Of a stretch of DNA of 64,000 nucleotides, positions 1-10,397 are shown in pieces (position 1 is the stretch's first letter; each line of letters begins with the position of its first letter). The stretch is from contig OY735222.1 of the NCBI GenBank assembly GCA_963457665.1, positions 38,561,581-38,625,580 on the forward strand, read 5' to 3'. The notes below the pieces were generated by a model. That model was not told where the DNA came from. It saw only the letters and a program-made list of their open reading frames with translations, and ran no database searches. The position numbers and the translations under genes are program-made. The DNA is from Thysanoteuthis rhombus (Eukaryota; Mollusca; Cephalopoda; Oegopsida; Thysanoteuthidae).

Positions 1-1
1 A

Positions 2-235
2 TACCAAAACAACCTCAGATTTGCAGACAGCATAGTCCTTTACGCAGAGAACCTACACGATCTCCAACAAATGTGAGACAAACAGAATGAAGAAAACAGG
101 AAAGTCGTCCTATACACGAACTTCAGCAAAAAAGGGTCATGTGCAACAAACACGTCTAAAAAAAGTACACAGCGATCAAAATTGAAAATGCAAAGCTTGA
201 GAAAGTAGCCCACTACCTAGGACAACGAATCGTCC
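2..235 (+). mobile_element. RTE-type LINE, reverse transcriptase fragment
   Basis: Translation gives LRFADSIVLYAENLHDLQQM, which matches the reverse-transcriptase block around the catalytic FADD motif of RTE non-LTR retrotransposons; here the second Asp reads Ser. After a stop and frame changes, VMCNKHV and IKIENAKLEKVAHYLGQRIV follow, the usual continuation in this clade. It is a dead fragment truncated at both ends, with its left end outside the window. Family assignment rests on remembered RTE protein motifs. Confidence 0.8.
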
Positions 236-289
236 ACATTCTACTTATTTTTATTTCAAGGTCCTTGTATTTTGCTAGTTTTACGGATT

Positions 290-413
290 CTCCTCCTCCT
301 CCTCCACCTCCTCCTTCTTCTTCTTCTTCTTCTTCTTCTTCTTCTTCTTCTTCTTCTTCTTCTTCTTCTTCTTGTGCTTCTTCTCCTCCCCCCTCCTCCT
401 CCTCATCATCCTT
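290..413. repeat. (CTT)n / (CCT)n microsatellite
   Basis: Pyrimidine-only tract: CCT repeats, then about 20 copies of CTT, then CCT/CAT. It produces the poly-Ser and poly-Leu open frames here, which are not genes. No gene is seen between it and the next RTE copy; 414-706 shows nothing recognisable. Confidence 0.95.
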
Positions 414-705
414 CCTGCTTCACCCTTGTTTCATTGAGCAAAAAAAACGTGTGATTCTCTCTGAATGAACTGAACAACAAAACCCACAGAAAGCGTTATA
501 AGCTGTATGTCTCTACAGATGGATACTTGAGGTTTACGCACGATATATCAGAACTTACATCTGAAGGTCATGTGGGTGGGTTCTGTTCTATCAACCTTAA
601 AACCGGAGTAAAGTGTTCACTCTAGAAATATGAAATTATAGACTCTCGGTTTCGGTCAATCAGCCAGCAATGAACACTATTCTAGCAAAACACATCGTGA
701 AATTG

Positions 706-706
<1 letters not shown>

Positions 707-749
<43 letters not shown>

Positions 750-950
750 GTCTTTTAACGTCCGTTGTTGGACATAGACCTTCCCCAAGATTCGCCACAA
801 TTCCCTATCATGGGCATCGCGGAGCCAGTATTTGAGTATCTGTCAAGTTCATCGCTCCATCTTGTGTTCTGTCGGCCTCTGTTTCTTATGTGATCTCTGG
901 GGATCCATGTTGTGAGACGTGATGTCCATCGGTTTTTAATTGAATATACT
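707..950 (-). mobile_element. RTE-type LINE 3' end with (ATC)n tail
   Basis: Read on the minus strand, the sequence encodes the RTE C-terminus (SRDHI-like, then GRQNTRWSDEL, then the decayed LGEAYVQQWT region with GGTCTATGTCCAACAACGGA) and ends in (GAT)n, seen on plus as (ATC)n at 707-749. RTE elements are known to finish in short trinucleotide repeats, so the microsatellite is the element's own tail. It is 5'-truncated at about 950. Confidence 0.85.
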
Positions 951-2092
951 GACCCTAATCACTTTGAATACATTCTTTTGTTTATTTTGTTCTAAAAAAA
1001 TTTTATTGGATGGAATATTATAAATCATCATTATTTAAATTTTTTATGACTACTTTTTATTTACATTTTAATTAATTTGTTGGTTTTCATCGTAACTTTT
1101 GCTCAGACCGATCTCCTTCCGGCAGTGAGTGAATAATATTCGATCGGAAAATTGAGAGAAGCCTCAGGTGTTATTTGAACCCATATCCTCAACAGGAAGC
1201 ACCGTTAACACCTTACCAATTGTGCTACCTAGACTTAACCGAAAAACAGAAGTTTAAATGACACCCCTTGAACCAAAAGTAGCCAGAAACATCTAAAATA
1301 AAACACATTTGTTCCAAAAGAAGAGAGCCCGAGGGACCAAAGTCAAGTGATTGAATGACGATTTATGCAAAAATCGTTCACGGGTAGATTTTCATTCTGA
1401 AGATTTCTTTCTATCAAGTCAAAACAACTGGGGAAACTGTATGCATTAATATGAATATTTCGAGAAAAGTCGTTGATTATGAAGAGAATAGGAATTTGTA
1501 TGAACTTTTCCATCAATTTTGCAAATGAAACATTCAACAGATTATCATGAAATTGTTATATCTGTTGTCAGAGTTACTATTTATTTGAAGTCAAACCGGG
1601 GTCACCAGGTTGTTAGAGTCACCTCAAGTCGTCAGGATGTGGAAGGTGGTCCGATACTTGCGTGGTCAGCTATCGGTACTGAGTCGAGACCTGTTTTTCA
1701 TTGCAACTACTCAGACATGACCATTAGTGAACAGATAGGCTTCACGATGAAAAAAGGGGTGCAGGTTCGAATCTTGCCGACAGCTTATCAATGACTATGG
1801 AACGACGATCTGGATAGGTTCCAGTAGAGTCCTCCTTATTCCTTTGGAATTCATCTTTGTATTCATTATACGGGTTGACTGCGAACACAGACCCCTCACT
1901 TGAATATAACGTGTCCATTTTGGTTACATTTGGTGTAATTGCAAAGGCTACAGAGGTATAATTCTCTGGAAGAACGGCTTTGCTGATAACCGTTGACATC
2001 TACACCGGGTAAGTGCATATATACCTTGCCTCCTCTTCGAGGGCAGGATGTGACACAAGGTCGGTTGGGTGGGAAGTTTCAAAAATAGTTTT
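951..2092. other. unassigned stretch with one tRNA-like box B
   Basis: No convincing gene. At 1762-1782 the sequence GCAGGTTCGAATCTTGCC fits a Pol III box B, but no matching box A or tRNA fold is clear, so it may be a SINE scrap. Short frames of 64-91 aa on both strands show no family resemblance. At 1145-1235 a minus-strand stretch is weakly tRNA-like. Confidence 0.3.
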
Positions 2093-2156
2093 AGTCATCG
2101 CAACCAGTGTTTCGAAGGCACTGATATGAGCAACCATCATCTTCGTGAGGTGTAGC
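2093..2156 (-). repeat. CGAAAC-type repeat scrap
   Basis: Minus-strand sequence CACCTCACGAAGATG...TTCGAAACAC follows the pattern ACCTGA-(C/A)GAAG then CGAAAC that recurs at 5195-6727, 11405-11527, 40360-40450 and 47495-47590. It is probably the end of an interspersed retroelement. Too short to classify further. Confidence 0.4.
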
Positions 2157-3036
2157 CCTGACATTTACTGTTCTCTCTATACTGAGCTTGCAAAAGCTTT
2201 TTAGAACTTACAGGCCACCGGACGAATCAAGGTCCGACCGTATGAGAAACCTGTGTCCTGGTTGGTATACGTCGCTTAAAGCTATCAGCCATTTTCCCAA
2301 CCTTCAGAACGCTTTTCTTCCTTTTGTTTCACTACATCTTAGTCACAATTCATAAATAACAACGTTTTCTAAACAATGAACTTCTAAGGAGTCAATTACC
2401 AAATACTATTCCTTAAAGTCCTCAATGGATACATTGTCACGTTGCAGTTATCATCATCTGACTAAATTCGACAACCAGAACATTTTAATCGCCGACGTTT
2501 TCCTTGAAATAAAGGGGAAGGTCAGAAAACCAAAGATAAAATGGGTGAGAATAAATTTCTTTATGACCATTGATTATCTTCACATGACATACACGTACGA
2601 CCAAAAACAGAGCAACACATACGTAGTTCGTTGGAAGACAAGAAAAGTTCATCTTCTCCTGGGAAGGTCAAAGTTACAAAGGCCTTCCTTTTAAGTAAGA
2701 AGAATTTCTTTGAAAACAAAGTATCAAAGTCAGTAACAGATAAAAATCGACAGCTCTCACTGTGAATATAACACTCTCGACCCCAATTATTTTAAAGAAG
2801 TGCGGCTCTAACAAATTGCTGAACTTTTGAGCCCCCCTCCCCCCAAAAAACACAACATTTAAGCCAATTTCAAGTGGAGCACCTCGAAATATTTTCAATC
2901 TATTTTTGACACTTGACAAAATGTAAATTTGTCGAGTAAAATTAATGTAACCTTTCTCAGAGAAAGATTAAAGGGTGTAAGCTAAGAAGTGCGGTCCTTA
3001 CAAGATAGATGTGCCGTCTCTTCAACAGATCTCTCA
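2157..3036. other. no recognisable gene
   Basis: Only short frames (89 aa plus at 2425, 81 aa minus at 2674) with no recognised motif. Base composition is ordinary and no repeat shared with the rest of the window was found. Confidence 0.4.
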
Positions 3037-3239
3037 ATAGCTACTTATTAGAGTGTCGGTTGTTTTATTTTCTCATCTCATACTCGAATGAAAATAATTT
3101 ATGGGTCTCGGAATCGTACCAACATTAATTCGCCGTTATATTTCTTGGTGTAGCGTATGTGATGGTATTGTACATGGTCTTTATTTCATAGGGGTATGGA
3201 ATGAGAAAATAAAGCAGCCGGCACTCCAATGAGTAGCTA
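3037..3239. mobile_element. MITE, 203 bp with about 50-nt terminal inverted repeats
   Basis: The left arm (3037-3086) contains GAGTGTCGGTTGTTTTATTT. The reverse complement of the right arm (3190-3239) contains GAGTGCCGGCTGCTTTATTT, and the arms align over about 48-50 nt at roughly 80% identity. The interior (about 100 bp) is non-coding. Flanking TA dinucleotides are compatible with a TA target duplication, as used by Tc1/mariner, but this is not decisive. This is a non-autonomous DNA transposon; superfamily unproven. Confidence 0.8.
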
Positions 3240-3529
3240 ATAAGAGATCCCATGGAGGACTTTACATCTTGTAATGAACCAAATTTCATGCTTTGTGCGA
3301 ATGAAGAATGTTTCCATTTGCAAAATATTATGGAAAAAAATCATATGATTATTTCCAGGAGACCCAAATTAAGAATGGTAATCAAAGCTATTTTCCCTTG
3401 TACGAAAACAAAAAAAAAATCCCAATGTTGTGAAAATGAAATTCATTTTCATCAAATTGGTGCAAATAATTGCAGTTTTCACCAGAAAATTCAGAAGCAG
3501 CTCAGAATAAAAGTTATCGATAAAAATAA

Positions 3530-4060
3530 GAGCCCTAAGAATCTGCGTATTTTTGCCAACTAGAAGTCCATTAATTCTTGGATCCTGGAACCAATGAATT
3601 CTTCAAAATCTTTTTAAGCTGTTGTTTGGTTGTTGGAGACCTTTCCCTGCAGGAAGCATTCGAAATGTTTGAAAAAGTGGTACTCGGTCGGAGAGAGTAC
3701 GTAGCCTGTTTCGTTCAATTTTGATGGGTAATTCGTGCAACATACAAGATATATTGCTTTTCCAATGCGGTGCTAATGTCGAAAAACTGCTGAATTGCTC
3801 ACGTTCAGTTCTTCTGCAACCGTTTGAGTTGTTTTGCTTGGATTCGCCTCAATCATTGCCCTCAATTGGTTGTCTCCACTCACAGAAGGACGCCCACGTC
3901 TTCAAGGCTCTTGTCCCCATTTCAAAATTTTTGGAACCAATGTTGAGCTGTGCATTCGATGATGGTCTCCTAGCCAAATTCTTGGTAGATATTGTGAGCA
4001 GTTTCAGCTGATTTACGCATCATGTTGAACTCTTACAAAAACAATCGCTCGAATTTACCT
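3530..4060 (-). mobile_element. mariner transposon remnant, catalytic core deleted
   Basis: Minus-strand translation starts with the mariner N-terminal helix-turn-helix region (MMRKSAETAHNIYQEFG, TAQHWFQKF, NGDKSLED, then QLRAMIEANPSKTTQ and VAEELNVSNSAVFRH). At about 3720-3770 it jumps to the C-terminal block YVLSPTEYHFFKHFECFLQG, NNQTTA and FEEFIGSRIQE. The catalytic Asp-Asp-Asp middle of a normal ~345-aa transposase is absent. Several stops and frame shifts are present. A plus-strand frame (3721-4011) is its antisense shadow. Confidence 0.85.
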
Positions 4061-4221
4061 TTTACCCAATTTTGTAAACCAGAATGAGAAGTGAAAGAAA
4101 ATGTTTAACATAGATAAATAGACCGCTTCAAAGTGGTATATTACATGGACTTAGTTAAAAAAGGGTTTATTCCAAAATAAGCGTCGATGCTTAATTCAAC
4201 AAAACCTGCAACTATTCCTGC

Positions 4222-4383
4222 TCCAACTCCATCCTCCGCAGAGATCATATGCGAAACAGTAGCCGGCAAAATATAAGACAGCATGGCGATCTAGACAAGT
4301 TCCGACAGTACTAGCTCTGCGACACCCATGATAGAGAATTTCGTTGAATGTTGGATAATGTCTATGTCTAACGATAGGAGCTA

Positions 4384-4447
<64 letters not shown>

Positions 4448-4486
4448 AATGATGATGATGATGATGTTTAGTAATGATGATGATGG
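4222..4486 (+). mobile_element. RTE-type LINE 3' end with (GAT)n tail
   Basis: Plus-strand end of an RTE copy: GAGATCATATGCGAAACAG, CTAGACAAGTTCCGACAGTA, GACACCCATGATAGAGAA and AATGTCTATGTCTAACGA match the same positions in the copies at 707, 36365 and 63500. It terminates in a long (GAT)n tract (4388-4466 plus a short continuation). The poly-Ile frame on the minus strand is this microsatellite. Confidence 0.85.
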
Positions 4487-5194
4487 TAAATAGCGTACAC
4501 TCAGTGGTATCTTATTTGAGCGCATAAAACAAATGAGTGTGTTCAGTGATAGAAATGGGTTTGGAGAACTAGGAGTACGGCAATGTTTCCATTCATAGAC
4601 ATTGAACATACAAGAAAGCTCAGAATTTAGAAGTAGGTATACCAATGAAAGGGGTTATATCTTATTTAATCGTGAATCGTTCTGACAAAAATACTGATGT
4701 TTTCTTCTCCGTTCCACCTGCTATTTCTATAAGTGAAAAATAACTTTCTATCGTCACAGACTCAAACTTTTCAAGTAGTTAGTAAAAACAGGATGAGCGC
4801 AAATCTAGAATGCTTTTTTTAAACAAATGGGCGGCGGCGAAACGAATCCAAGTTTTATAAGTTGAAATATTGAAGAATTTCTTCTCTAAAAATAAGTTTC
4901 TTCATCAACAGTAATGATTCAGAATATTTTTTTTACTCTGAATTTCCCACGGGATACATGGTTGAGTCGACAAAGACGTTGATTAAGCGGATCTTAATAA
5001 CCTGGTTCAATCCTGGGGTCGGATAGTTCTGAAAAGATATATAATTTGGAAGAGGAAAGTAAGCGACATTATAAGGTCAAATCAATTAGGAAGAATTGTT
5101 ACGAGATAACTTTTGGTACAGACAATCTAGCCCCATAGATTGAATAAAAAGTTTGATTCGAATTTCTCAGGTTATCGACTAATAACGGGCACCT
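4487..5194. other. unassigned, with a tRNA-like scrap at 4955-5030
   Basis: No gene seen. At 5010-5022 CTGGTTCAATCCTG fits a Pol III box B, about 45 bases after TGGTTGAGTCGACAAAGACG, a poor box A. It resembles the SINE B copies elsewhere (for example 45810-45915) but is too decayed to be sure. Confidence 0.35.
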
Positions 5195-5700
5195 AAAGAA
5201 GACTGGATGGTACAGCGGCAGAAACGTTGTGACAATAGAGAAACAAGAGGAAAGCACGTCCGAGTGAATCACTGCATGATAATGTTTCAGGATTAATTTG
5301 CAAATAATAAAAAATTAAATTCGACAACAGTCGAATCAAAATCATAATTGTCCTCTATATAGAACCGCCACCGTCAAAAATAGTCACTAATTTGCGCGAT
5401 TGAAAATTTGAAATGGAAAAAATAAAACGTGTAACAATGTAAAATATTTCACCTCAGTATTTCGAACAACATTTATCATATCTCTGATTTCTTTCTCATA
5501 GACAACGGAAGGGTGGACTCACATTCCATCAACGTTAATCGAAGATGAAGATACCAGTCCAAATAATTCATAGAATAATAAAAGGAATTCATCTCAAGCC
5601 CAGAAAAGCCCAGGCAGAAGGAAGGGTACACTGACCGAAACGTAGTGATTAGAAACAACAATGATGGGGATACTTATCCAAGTAGTACACACATATAATA
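5195..5700 (+). repeat. decayed units of the 115-bp array
   Basis: At 5195-5290 the order is AAGAAGACTGG, then CGGCAGAAACGTTGTGA, then GTCCGAGTGAATCA. At 5503-5700 two more diverged units show GAAGATGAAGATACCAGTCC and GACCGAAACGTAGTGATTAG. These match the clearer units at 6060-6727 in order and orientation, so they look like older outliers of the same array. Confidence 0.5.
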
Positions 5701-6059
5701 ATTCGATGTTATATGTCACGCTAAGGGACTCAACTGACGTTGTACAATTGAATTCTATTCACGCAACCGTCGTAGTAAAATAGAATTGCATTCGTGTTCT
5801 AATGACGTAATAAAAATGCTGCATTCAAAGAATAATATAAAATTAGGAAAAATTATAAGAACAAAAGCAAAAAATAATAAAAGTCTGTCTATGGTCAACA
5901 GAATACCATTCCCCAAGCTCATTTCAATACAAATCTCTGTCATCCACGTATATGAGGCGTAACGTGTATTCTTATATTTCGTATATCTCGTCATTTTTGA
6001 TAGCAAGGGTAAACTAGTTGATGAAATAATGACAATACATCTCAGAATCTGGAATATAA
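5701..6059. other. AT-rich stretch inside the array
   Basis: No recognised gene. A minus-strand frame of 108 aa (5755-6081) is hydrophobic and AT-driven, with no family match I can name. Near its end, GATGAAATAATGACAATACA looks like a part-unit of the flanking array. Confidence 0.35.
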
Positions 6060-6727
6060 CCAGGAAGGCTGGAGAACGCATCGGCTGAAATACTGTGATC
6101 GAATTAACAAAGAAGAAAATACCAATCCAAGTGATTAATGGAATGGTGACAATACCTCATTTCAGAACACTTGATATGTAGGGCTGGGAAATGTATCGGC
6201 CGAAACATTGTTATCGAATTGACAGAGATGAGGATACAGGTTTGAGTGATTAATGGAATCATAATATTTCATTTCAGAACTTGATATGCAACGCAAAAGC
6301 ACGGAGAACGCATCTGCTGAAACAGTGATGAATGAATAAAGATGAGTGATTTGTGGAATAATGACAGTACCTCATTTCAGAACACTCAAAGACAACGACG
6401 ACGGCTGGAGAATACATCGGCTGAAACACTGTGATCAAATCAACAAAGAGGATACTAGTCTGAGTTATAAATGTAACTATGAAAATACTCAGATCGCTTC
6501 AAGCACGGCGACAAAGGCTGGAGAATACATCGGCTGAAGCATTGTGATCGAATTAAATGAGTATACTAGTCTGAGTAATCAATGGAATAATGATAGCATT
6601 TATGCATTTTAGAACATCAGACACAGCGAGGAAGTGCGGAGAATCTATCGGCTGAAACGTGATGAAATAGCAAAAAAGAGTATACAAGTCCGAATCATTC
6701 GTGTAATGAAGACAAAGATATTAACTC
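6060..6727 (+). repeat. tandem array, six units of about 95-120 bp
   Basis: Units begin near 6060, 6181, 6299, 6403, 6516 and 6634. Each has GGCTGGAGAA..CATCGGCTGAAAC, then about GTGATCGAATTAACAAAGA, ATACTAGTCTGAGT and TAATGGAATAATGACA, and most close with CATTTCAGAACA. Divergence between units is high. The opening motif matches solitary interspersed copies (11405, 40360, 47495), so the array probably grew from part of a mobile element. The short frames here are repeat translations. Confidence 0.85.
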
Positions 6728-7276
6728 TTTACTAGTATTTCTCTTTAAATTCCATCAGATATATCATTAGTCTGCTACGATATATTATACAAACATGGAA
6801 CCGAGTCGAAGAAGGATATGAAGTTTTTGATTATGGGAGCATCTGGACTATAACAATAAAATAGGATCGGATTCATGAATCATTAGTCAACTTTCTGTTC
6901 CGCTTGGAAGGAATTTTTAGCACAATTTGCCACCCTTCCATTTTCCCCGTTTTCTTTATTTTGGCATGAACAGAGGTGGGGGGTTCTCATCTCTTCCCAG
7001 TGTAGCAGGCTCTTAATATCGCATATCATCGCATGAGCCAAATTTAAAACCTTTCCAGCTGGGTGCTTAAAATGCCACTGGGCCAACCAGAGCGTATCAA
7101 GAAAGTATGTATAATGATGGAAAGATTGAGAATCTCAAATAGGAGGAAAGAGTGGGAGAAAAAGGTCTGCACCGAAGGATAGCACCAATCTCTTCATCAA
7201 CCATAAGTTTTTAAAAAGGAAACAATTTGCTACTAAAAGAGTGCTTTTTGCTTGATACATTATTTTTACACGTGTT

Positions 7277-7278
<2 letters not shown>
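6728..7278. other. no recognisable gene
   Basis: One minus-strand frame of 67 aa (6883-7086) has no recognised motif. No repeat shared with other parts of the window was found. Confidence 0.4.

Positions 7279-7348
<70 letters not shown>
7279..7348. repeat. (TA)n microsatellite
   Basis: About 35 uninterrupted TA units, giving Tyr-Ile repeat frames on both strands. Confidence 0.98.
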
Positions 7349-7351
<3 letters not shown>

Positions 7352-7469
7352 TGTACAATTTCCTCTAAAACTCAAAACACCACAACACCACGCACAGTTG
7401 TCGAGCCTTGAGGATATCCGCAAATTTTATTTTTGTAACTCAAATACACCAATTAAAATTATGCTGGAC

Positions 7470-7582
7470 GCCTGTTATAGAGCAATTGTTAGAAAGCTTG
7501 TCTCGCAGACCAGTTTCGGGTTCGACCTTCGCAAGGTGCCTCACACTTGTGGCTCTGTGTCTGATTAAGCAAAGCTTAAAGG
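7470..7582 (+). mobile_element. SINE B copy (tRNA-derived)
   Basis: The sequence runs AGAGCAATTGTTAGAAAGC (box A position), then CTCGCAGACC, then GGGTTCGACCTTC (box B), then GGTGCCTCACACTTGTGG and GATTAAGC. The same order occurs at 7940, 17412 and 45690-45915. It is a non-coding Pol III-type retroposon head, sitting immediately 5' of a SINE A copy. Confidence 0.7.
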
Positions 7583-7597
7583 TATCAGTTATGTCAA

Positions 7598-7925
7598 TTA
7601 CAAGACTAGCTGCTGCAGGGTGAAATTCAACTCCACTATTTTGACTGAAGATGATTATTGAAACTTTTTTATCGTATATATATAACAAATAAAAAATTAT
7701 AAAAATGTATATATGCTTCTTTGTATAAATTTATTCATTTATTAGAATGAAACCAGCCCGGTTGCATCTATATGATAAATGTTCGCTGATATTTAAGACT
7801 TGTCAATTTAGCTCTGTCACTAAGAGAGTCCCGTGGCAATCAATTGGTCGTAAGTTGGAGAATGCGAATTTTACATATCCATTTACACTCCTAATTTCGG
7901 TGACGGAAGAAAAATGAAATCAAAA
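7598..7925 (+). mobile_element. SINE A copy, near full length
   Basis: Starts ACAAGACTAGCTGCTGCAGG and AACTCCACTATTTTGACTGA, then an AT-rich body with ATTCATTTATTAGAATGAAA. A tRNA-like part (TTTAGCTCTGTCACTAAGAG box A, CAATCAATTGGTC, a poor box B) and the tail GGTGACGGAAGAAAAATGAA follow. Same order as the copies at 19557, 20784, 29487 and 42533. Confidence 0.85.
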
Positions 7926-7939
7926 CCATTTTCTGAGTT

Positions 7940-8025
7940 TGGGTGCCTGTCATCGAGCAAGGATTAAAAGACTAATCTAGCAGATCTGTTGTGGGTTCGA
8001 TCGTCAATCTTAGTAAACATTAGTT
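7940..8025 (+). mobile_element. SINE B copy (tRNA-derived)
   Basis: GAGCAAGGATTAAAAGACTA, then CTAGCAGATC, then GTGGGTTCGATCGTC (box B), then CTTAGTAAAC. It lies directly 3' of SINE A, so 7470-8025 is a SINE B/A/B cluster. From 8026 to 8436 I see no gene. Confidence 0.65.
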
Positions 8026-8436
8026 ATACGAATTGAATATACGTTAGGTACCTCCCTTCCCCCATAATCAAAAACAAAAATATTAACAAAAAACACTACT
8101 CAAGGGATATTATACATATAAAGACCACAGTCATTAAGTTTGTTTGTTCCAACTTTTGTGTGTCTCTTCACATCACTGTGAAGATACAAGACTTATGTGC
8201 CTATCGGCTGAGGTATGACTGATAGCTGATACACAGATACAGATAATTTCCTGTGTCTGAGACTATGTTTAGCAGGAAAACATGTCTCACCCCCCTGTGA
8301 AGCTGATTAAAGGATAGAGGGAGCATTATGTGACTGAAAACGATGATTAAAAATTGAAATAATTCAAAATAATAATCTATCCATGGATAAGATGAAATTT
8401 TTGACGGATACCCTACTAGTTTATTATGTAAAGCAA

Positions 8437-8640
8437 TTCTATCTGCTCATATTCTTTCATGTGCACGTTGCATATTTCTCAGTTTGCAGGTCAGTCTCTT
8501 GGTAAGGTTCCATGTTTCAGCTCCATAAGTGACTATCGGGAGGATGCATTGGTTGTATACCGATCTTTTTAAAATAGTATCAGATAAATTATTAATTTGC
8601 AATGGTATAAATAAATGTACTTGGGCCATGAATAAAGGTA
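8437..8640 (-). mobile_element. RTE-type LINE, C-terminal RT fragment
   Basis: The minus-strand frame carries LKRSVYNQCILPIVTYGAET, WNLTKRLTCKLRNMQRAHER, the conserved thumb-side block of RTE reverse transcriptase (usual form QCVLPVxTYGAETWxLTK..LRxxQRAxER). The frame is open over about 60 codons, so this copy is less decayed than the others. It is cut at both ends. Confidence 0.9.
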
Positions 8641-9377
8641 CTTATATTTTGAATATAGGTTTATGAATGCCTCTCCAGACAATGGAACGACACTAGTATA
8701 TGCCTGTGCGAAGCGTATGAGGATTCTCGGATGCCTCGTCGTCCGAATCCCCTTCTGACCTAACTGATGTATTTGAGGAAAGCACTCAGCTTGGCTGCAG
8801 GAGCTGCCGAAGGGAAGTCAATTGGTTTGGAATTCGACTTCACAATTTGTCCCTGGTATTTTGTTATAAAATTGTGATAACTGGGAGATTGTGATGGATT
8901 CATGCTTTTTTGTGAAGTGAACATAAACAGCCCCGACCGCAGTTTGAACTCGAGTCGCCGATTACCATTGTTCGCGCCGTTGCCGCTACGCCAAAAGCAT
9001 ATTCTTCTCGAATAAAGGTCTTTATTAGTTTGAGTAAACCAGGCCATTGATGTTGGTTTTTCAATAACATAAAACAGTTACATGATACTATGTTTCCAGA
9101 CACATAAAATAGTATTTATATCTTTGGTGTCAACGGTCAGAGAGATAATTTTAATGATGAAACAGTTATAAACATTGGCTTTTGACGCGAGCTCAAAAGA
9201 GAAAAAATATTTCTTAGAACCGTAAATAATCTTCGGTGTAAATTAATTCGCCATAAATTTTAACGAATACCGACAATGTCCGTTTTGAAGTAGATTACCT
9301 GTAATTATTGTAGCCTTGATGAATGTAATAATCAGTAATGAACGACAACGGTAACACAAAACTATGTCTCTTGCAAA
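8641..9377. other. unassigned, with a tRNA-like minus-strand scrap (SINE C) at 8915-8995
   Basis: On the minus strand TGGCGTAGCGGCAACGGCG (box A-like) is followed by CTCGAGTTCAAACTGCGG (box B-like) about 30 bases later. This spacing suggests a tRNA-derived SINE head of a different family, seen only once here. No protein family was recognised in the short frames. Confidence 0.4.
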
Positions 9378-9444
9378 ATAAACACATAGACATACACATG
9401 CACACGCAGATTTATAAACATACACACACTTACGTACATATGTA

Positions 9445-9481
<37 letters not shown>

Positions 9482-9790
9482 GCGCACACACTCACACATG
9501 CACAAGCATAAACATTCACGTATGCACATACACACATAGGACAAAGAAATATACACAGATTCACTCACAGGTTCACGTACAACACATTCAAACACTTACG
9601 TACATATGCAAAGATGCGTATGTTCGCATACACATAGGCATACACATATGCATGTATATACATTTGATACACATAGAGACGTGTACAGACTCAAAACTAT
9701 ACACACGTACTCTCAGACTCACATAACATACACTCGGACACGCGCATATGCACATATCTTACTCATATATTTACTCGCCCACACATCGGA
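9378..9790. repeat. CA-rich cryptic simple-sequence tract
   Basis: About 400 bp of CACA, CATACA and ACATATGCA motifs with a pure (CA)n core at 9446-9479. Frames of 77-82 aa on both strands are Val/Cys or Thr/His repeats from the simple sequence. Confidence 0.95.
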
Positions 9791-10397
9791 AAAACGATTT
9801 TTGAGTCACGTAAATTGTTTTAATGGTGTCCACTTTATTCTTACCTAATAAGTAGATTATGCAGAAAAGCAGTTGATATAAAGACCTCAGACTCGGCTGC
9901 TTCCCGTGTCGCGACACAAGAAACAACTAACATTCCAAGGGAATTTATGAATCACCGCCAAATATATATGCTGCTTTTCACCTCGTAAATTAAGCAGCGA
10001 TGGCGGTAAAGCTACCTTGATGAAAATACTACCAGCATGGTTTAAATAATAAATTCATGATTATGTGGTTAGTCACTCGATAGGGTGATCAATTAAAGAA
10101 CCGGAAAAAGACAAGATCAATGGATAGGTCACTCTTCTTGCCTTTTTTGTACAAATGAAGAAAAAACAAAATAAGCATGAATGCTGTTGGGCACAAATTA
10201 AGGGACTGATTTGGCATAATGTTTCATTATTTCATTGAACCCCCCCCCCAATAACACCTATTTGTAGAAATTGAGAAAAACAAAAACAAAATCGAAAATA
10301 AACCCCCATCTCATGGGGGGGGGTACATGTGCAAAATTTCAAGTATCTACTCTGAATGGTTTGGGTTGGGCAAAGTATGGATAGATAGTCAATATTA
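9791..10397. other. no recognisable gene
   Basis: Ordinary AT-rich sequence with short homopolymer runs (C9 near 10239, G9 near 10315). No repeat family or open frame of note. Confidence 0.4.

Noticed and set aside
265-468. Poly-Ser / poly-Leu open frames
   Set aside because: They translate (CTT)n/(CCT)n; the same holds for Tyr-Ile frames over every (TA)n, Val-Cys frames at 9243-9595, and poly-Ile at 4196-4645.
1762-1782. Possible tRNA gene (good box B)
   Set aside because: No acceptor stem, anticodon arm or box A at proper spacing. The tRNA-like segments at 4955, 16840, 30922 and others likewise look like SINE heads, not tRNA genes.
3721-4011. 96-aa plus-strand frame
   Set aside because: Antisense shadow of the mariner remnant.
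5195-6727. CRISPR-like array
   Set aside because: Unit divergence is spread along the whole unit with no constant-repeat/variable-spacer pattern, and the context is animal DNA.
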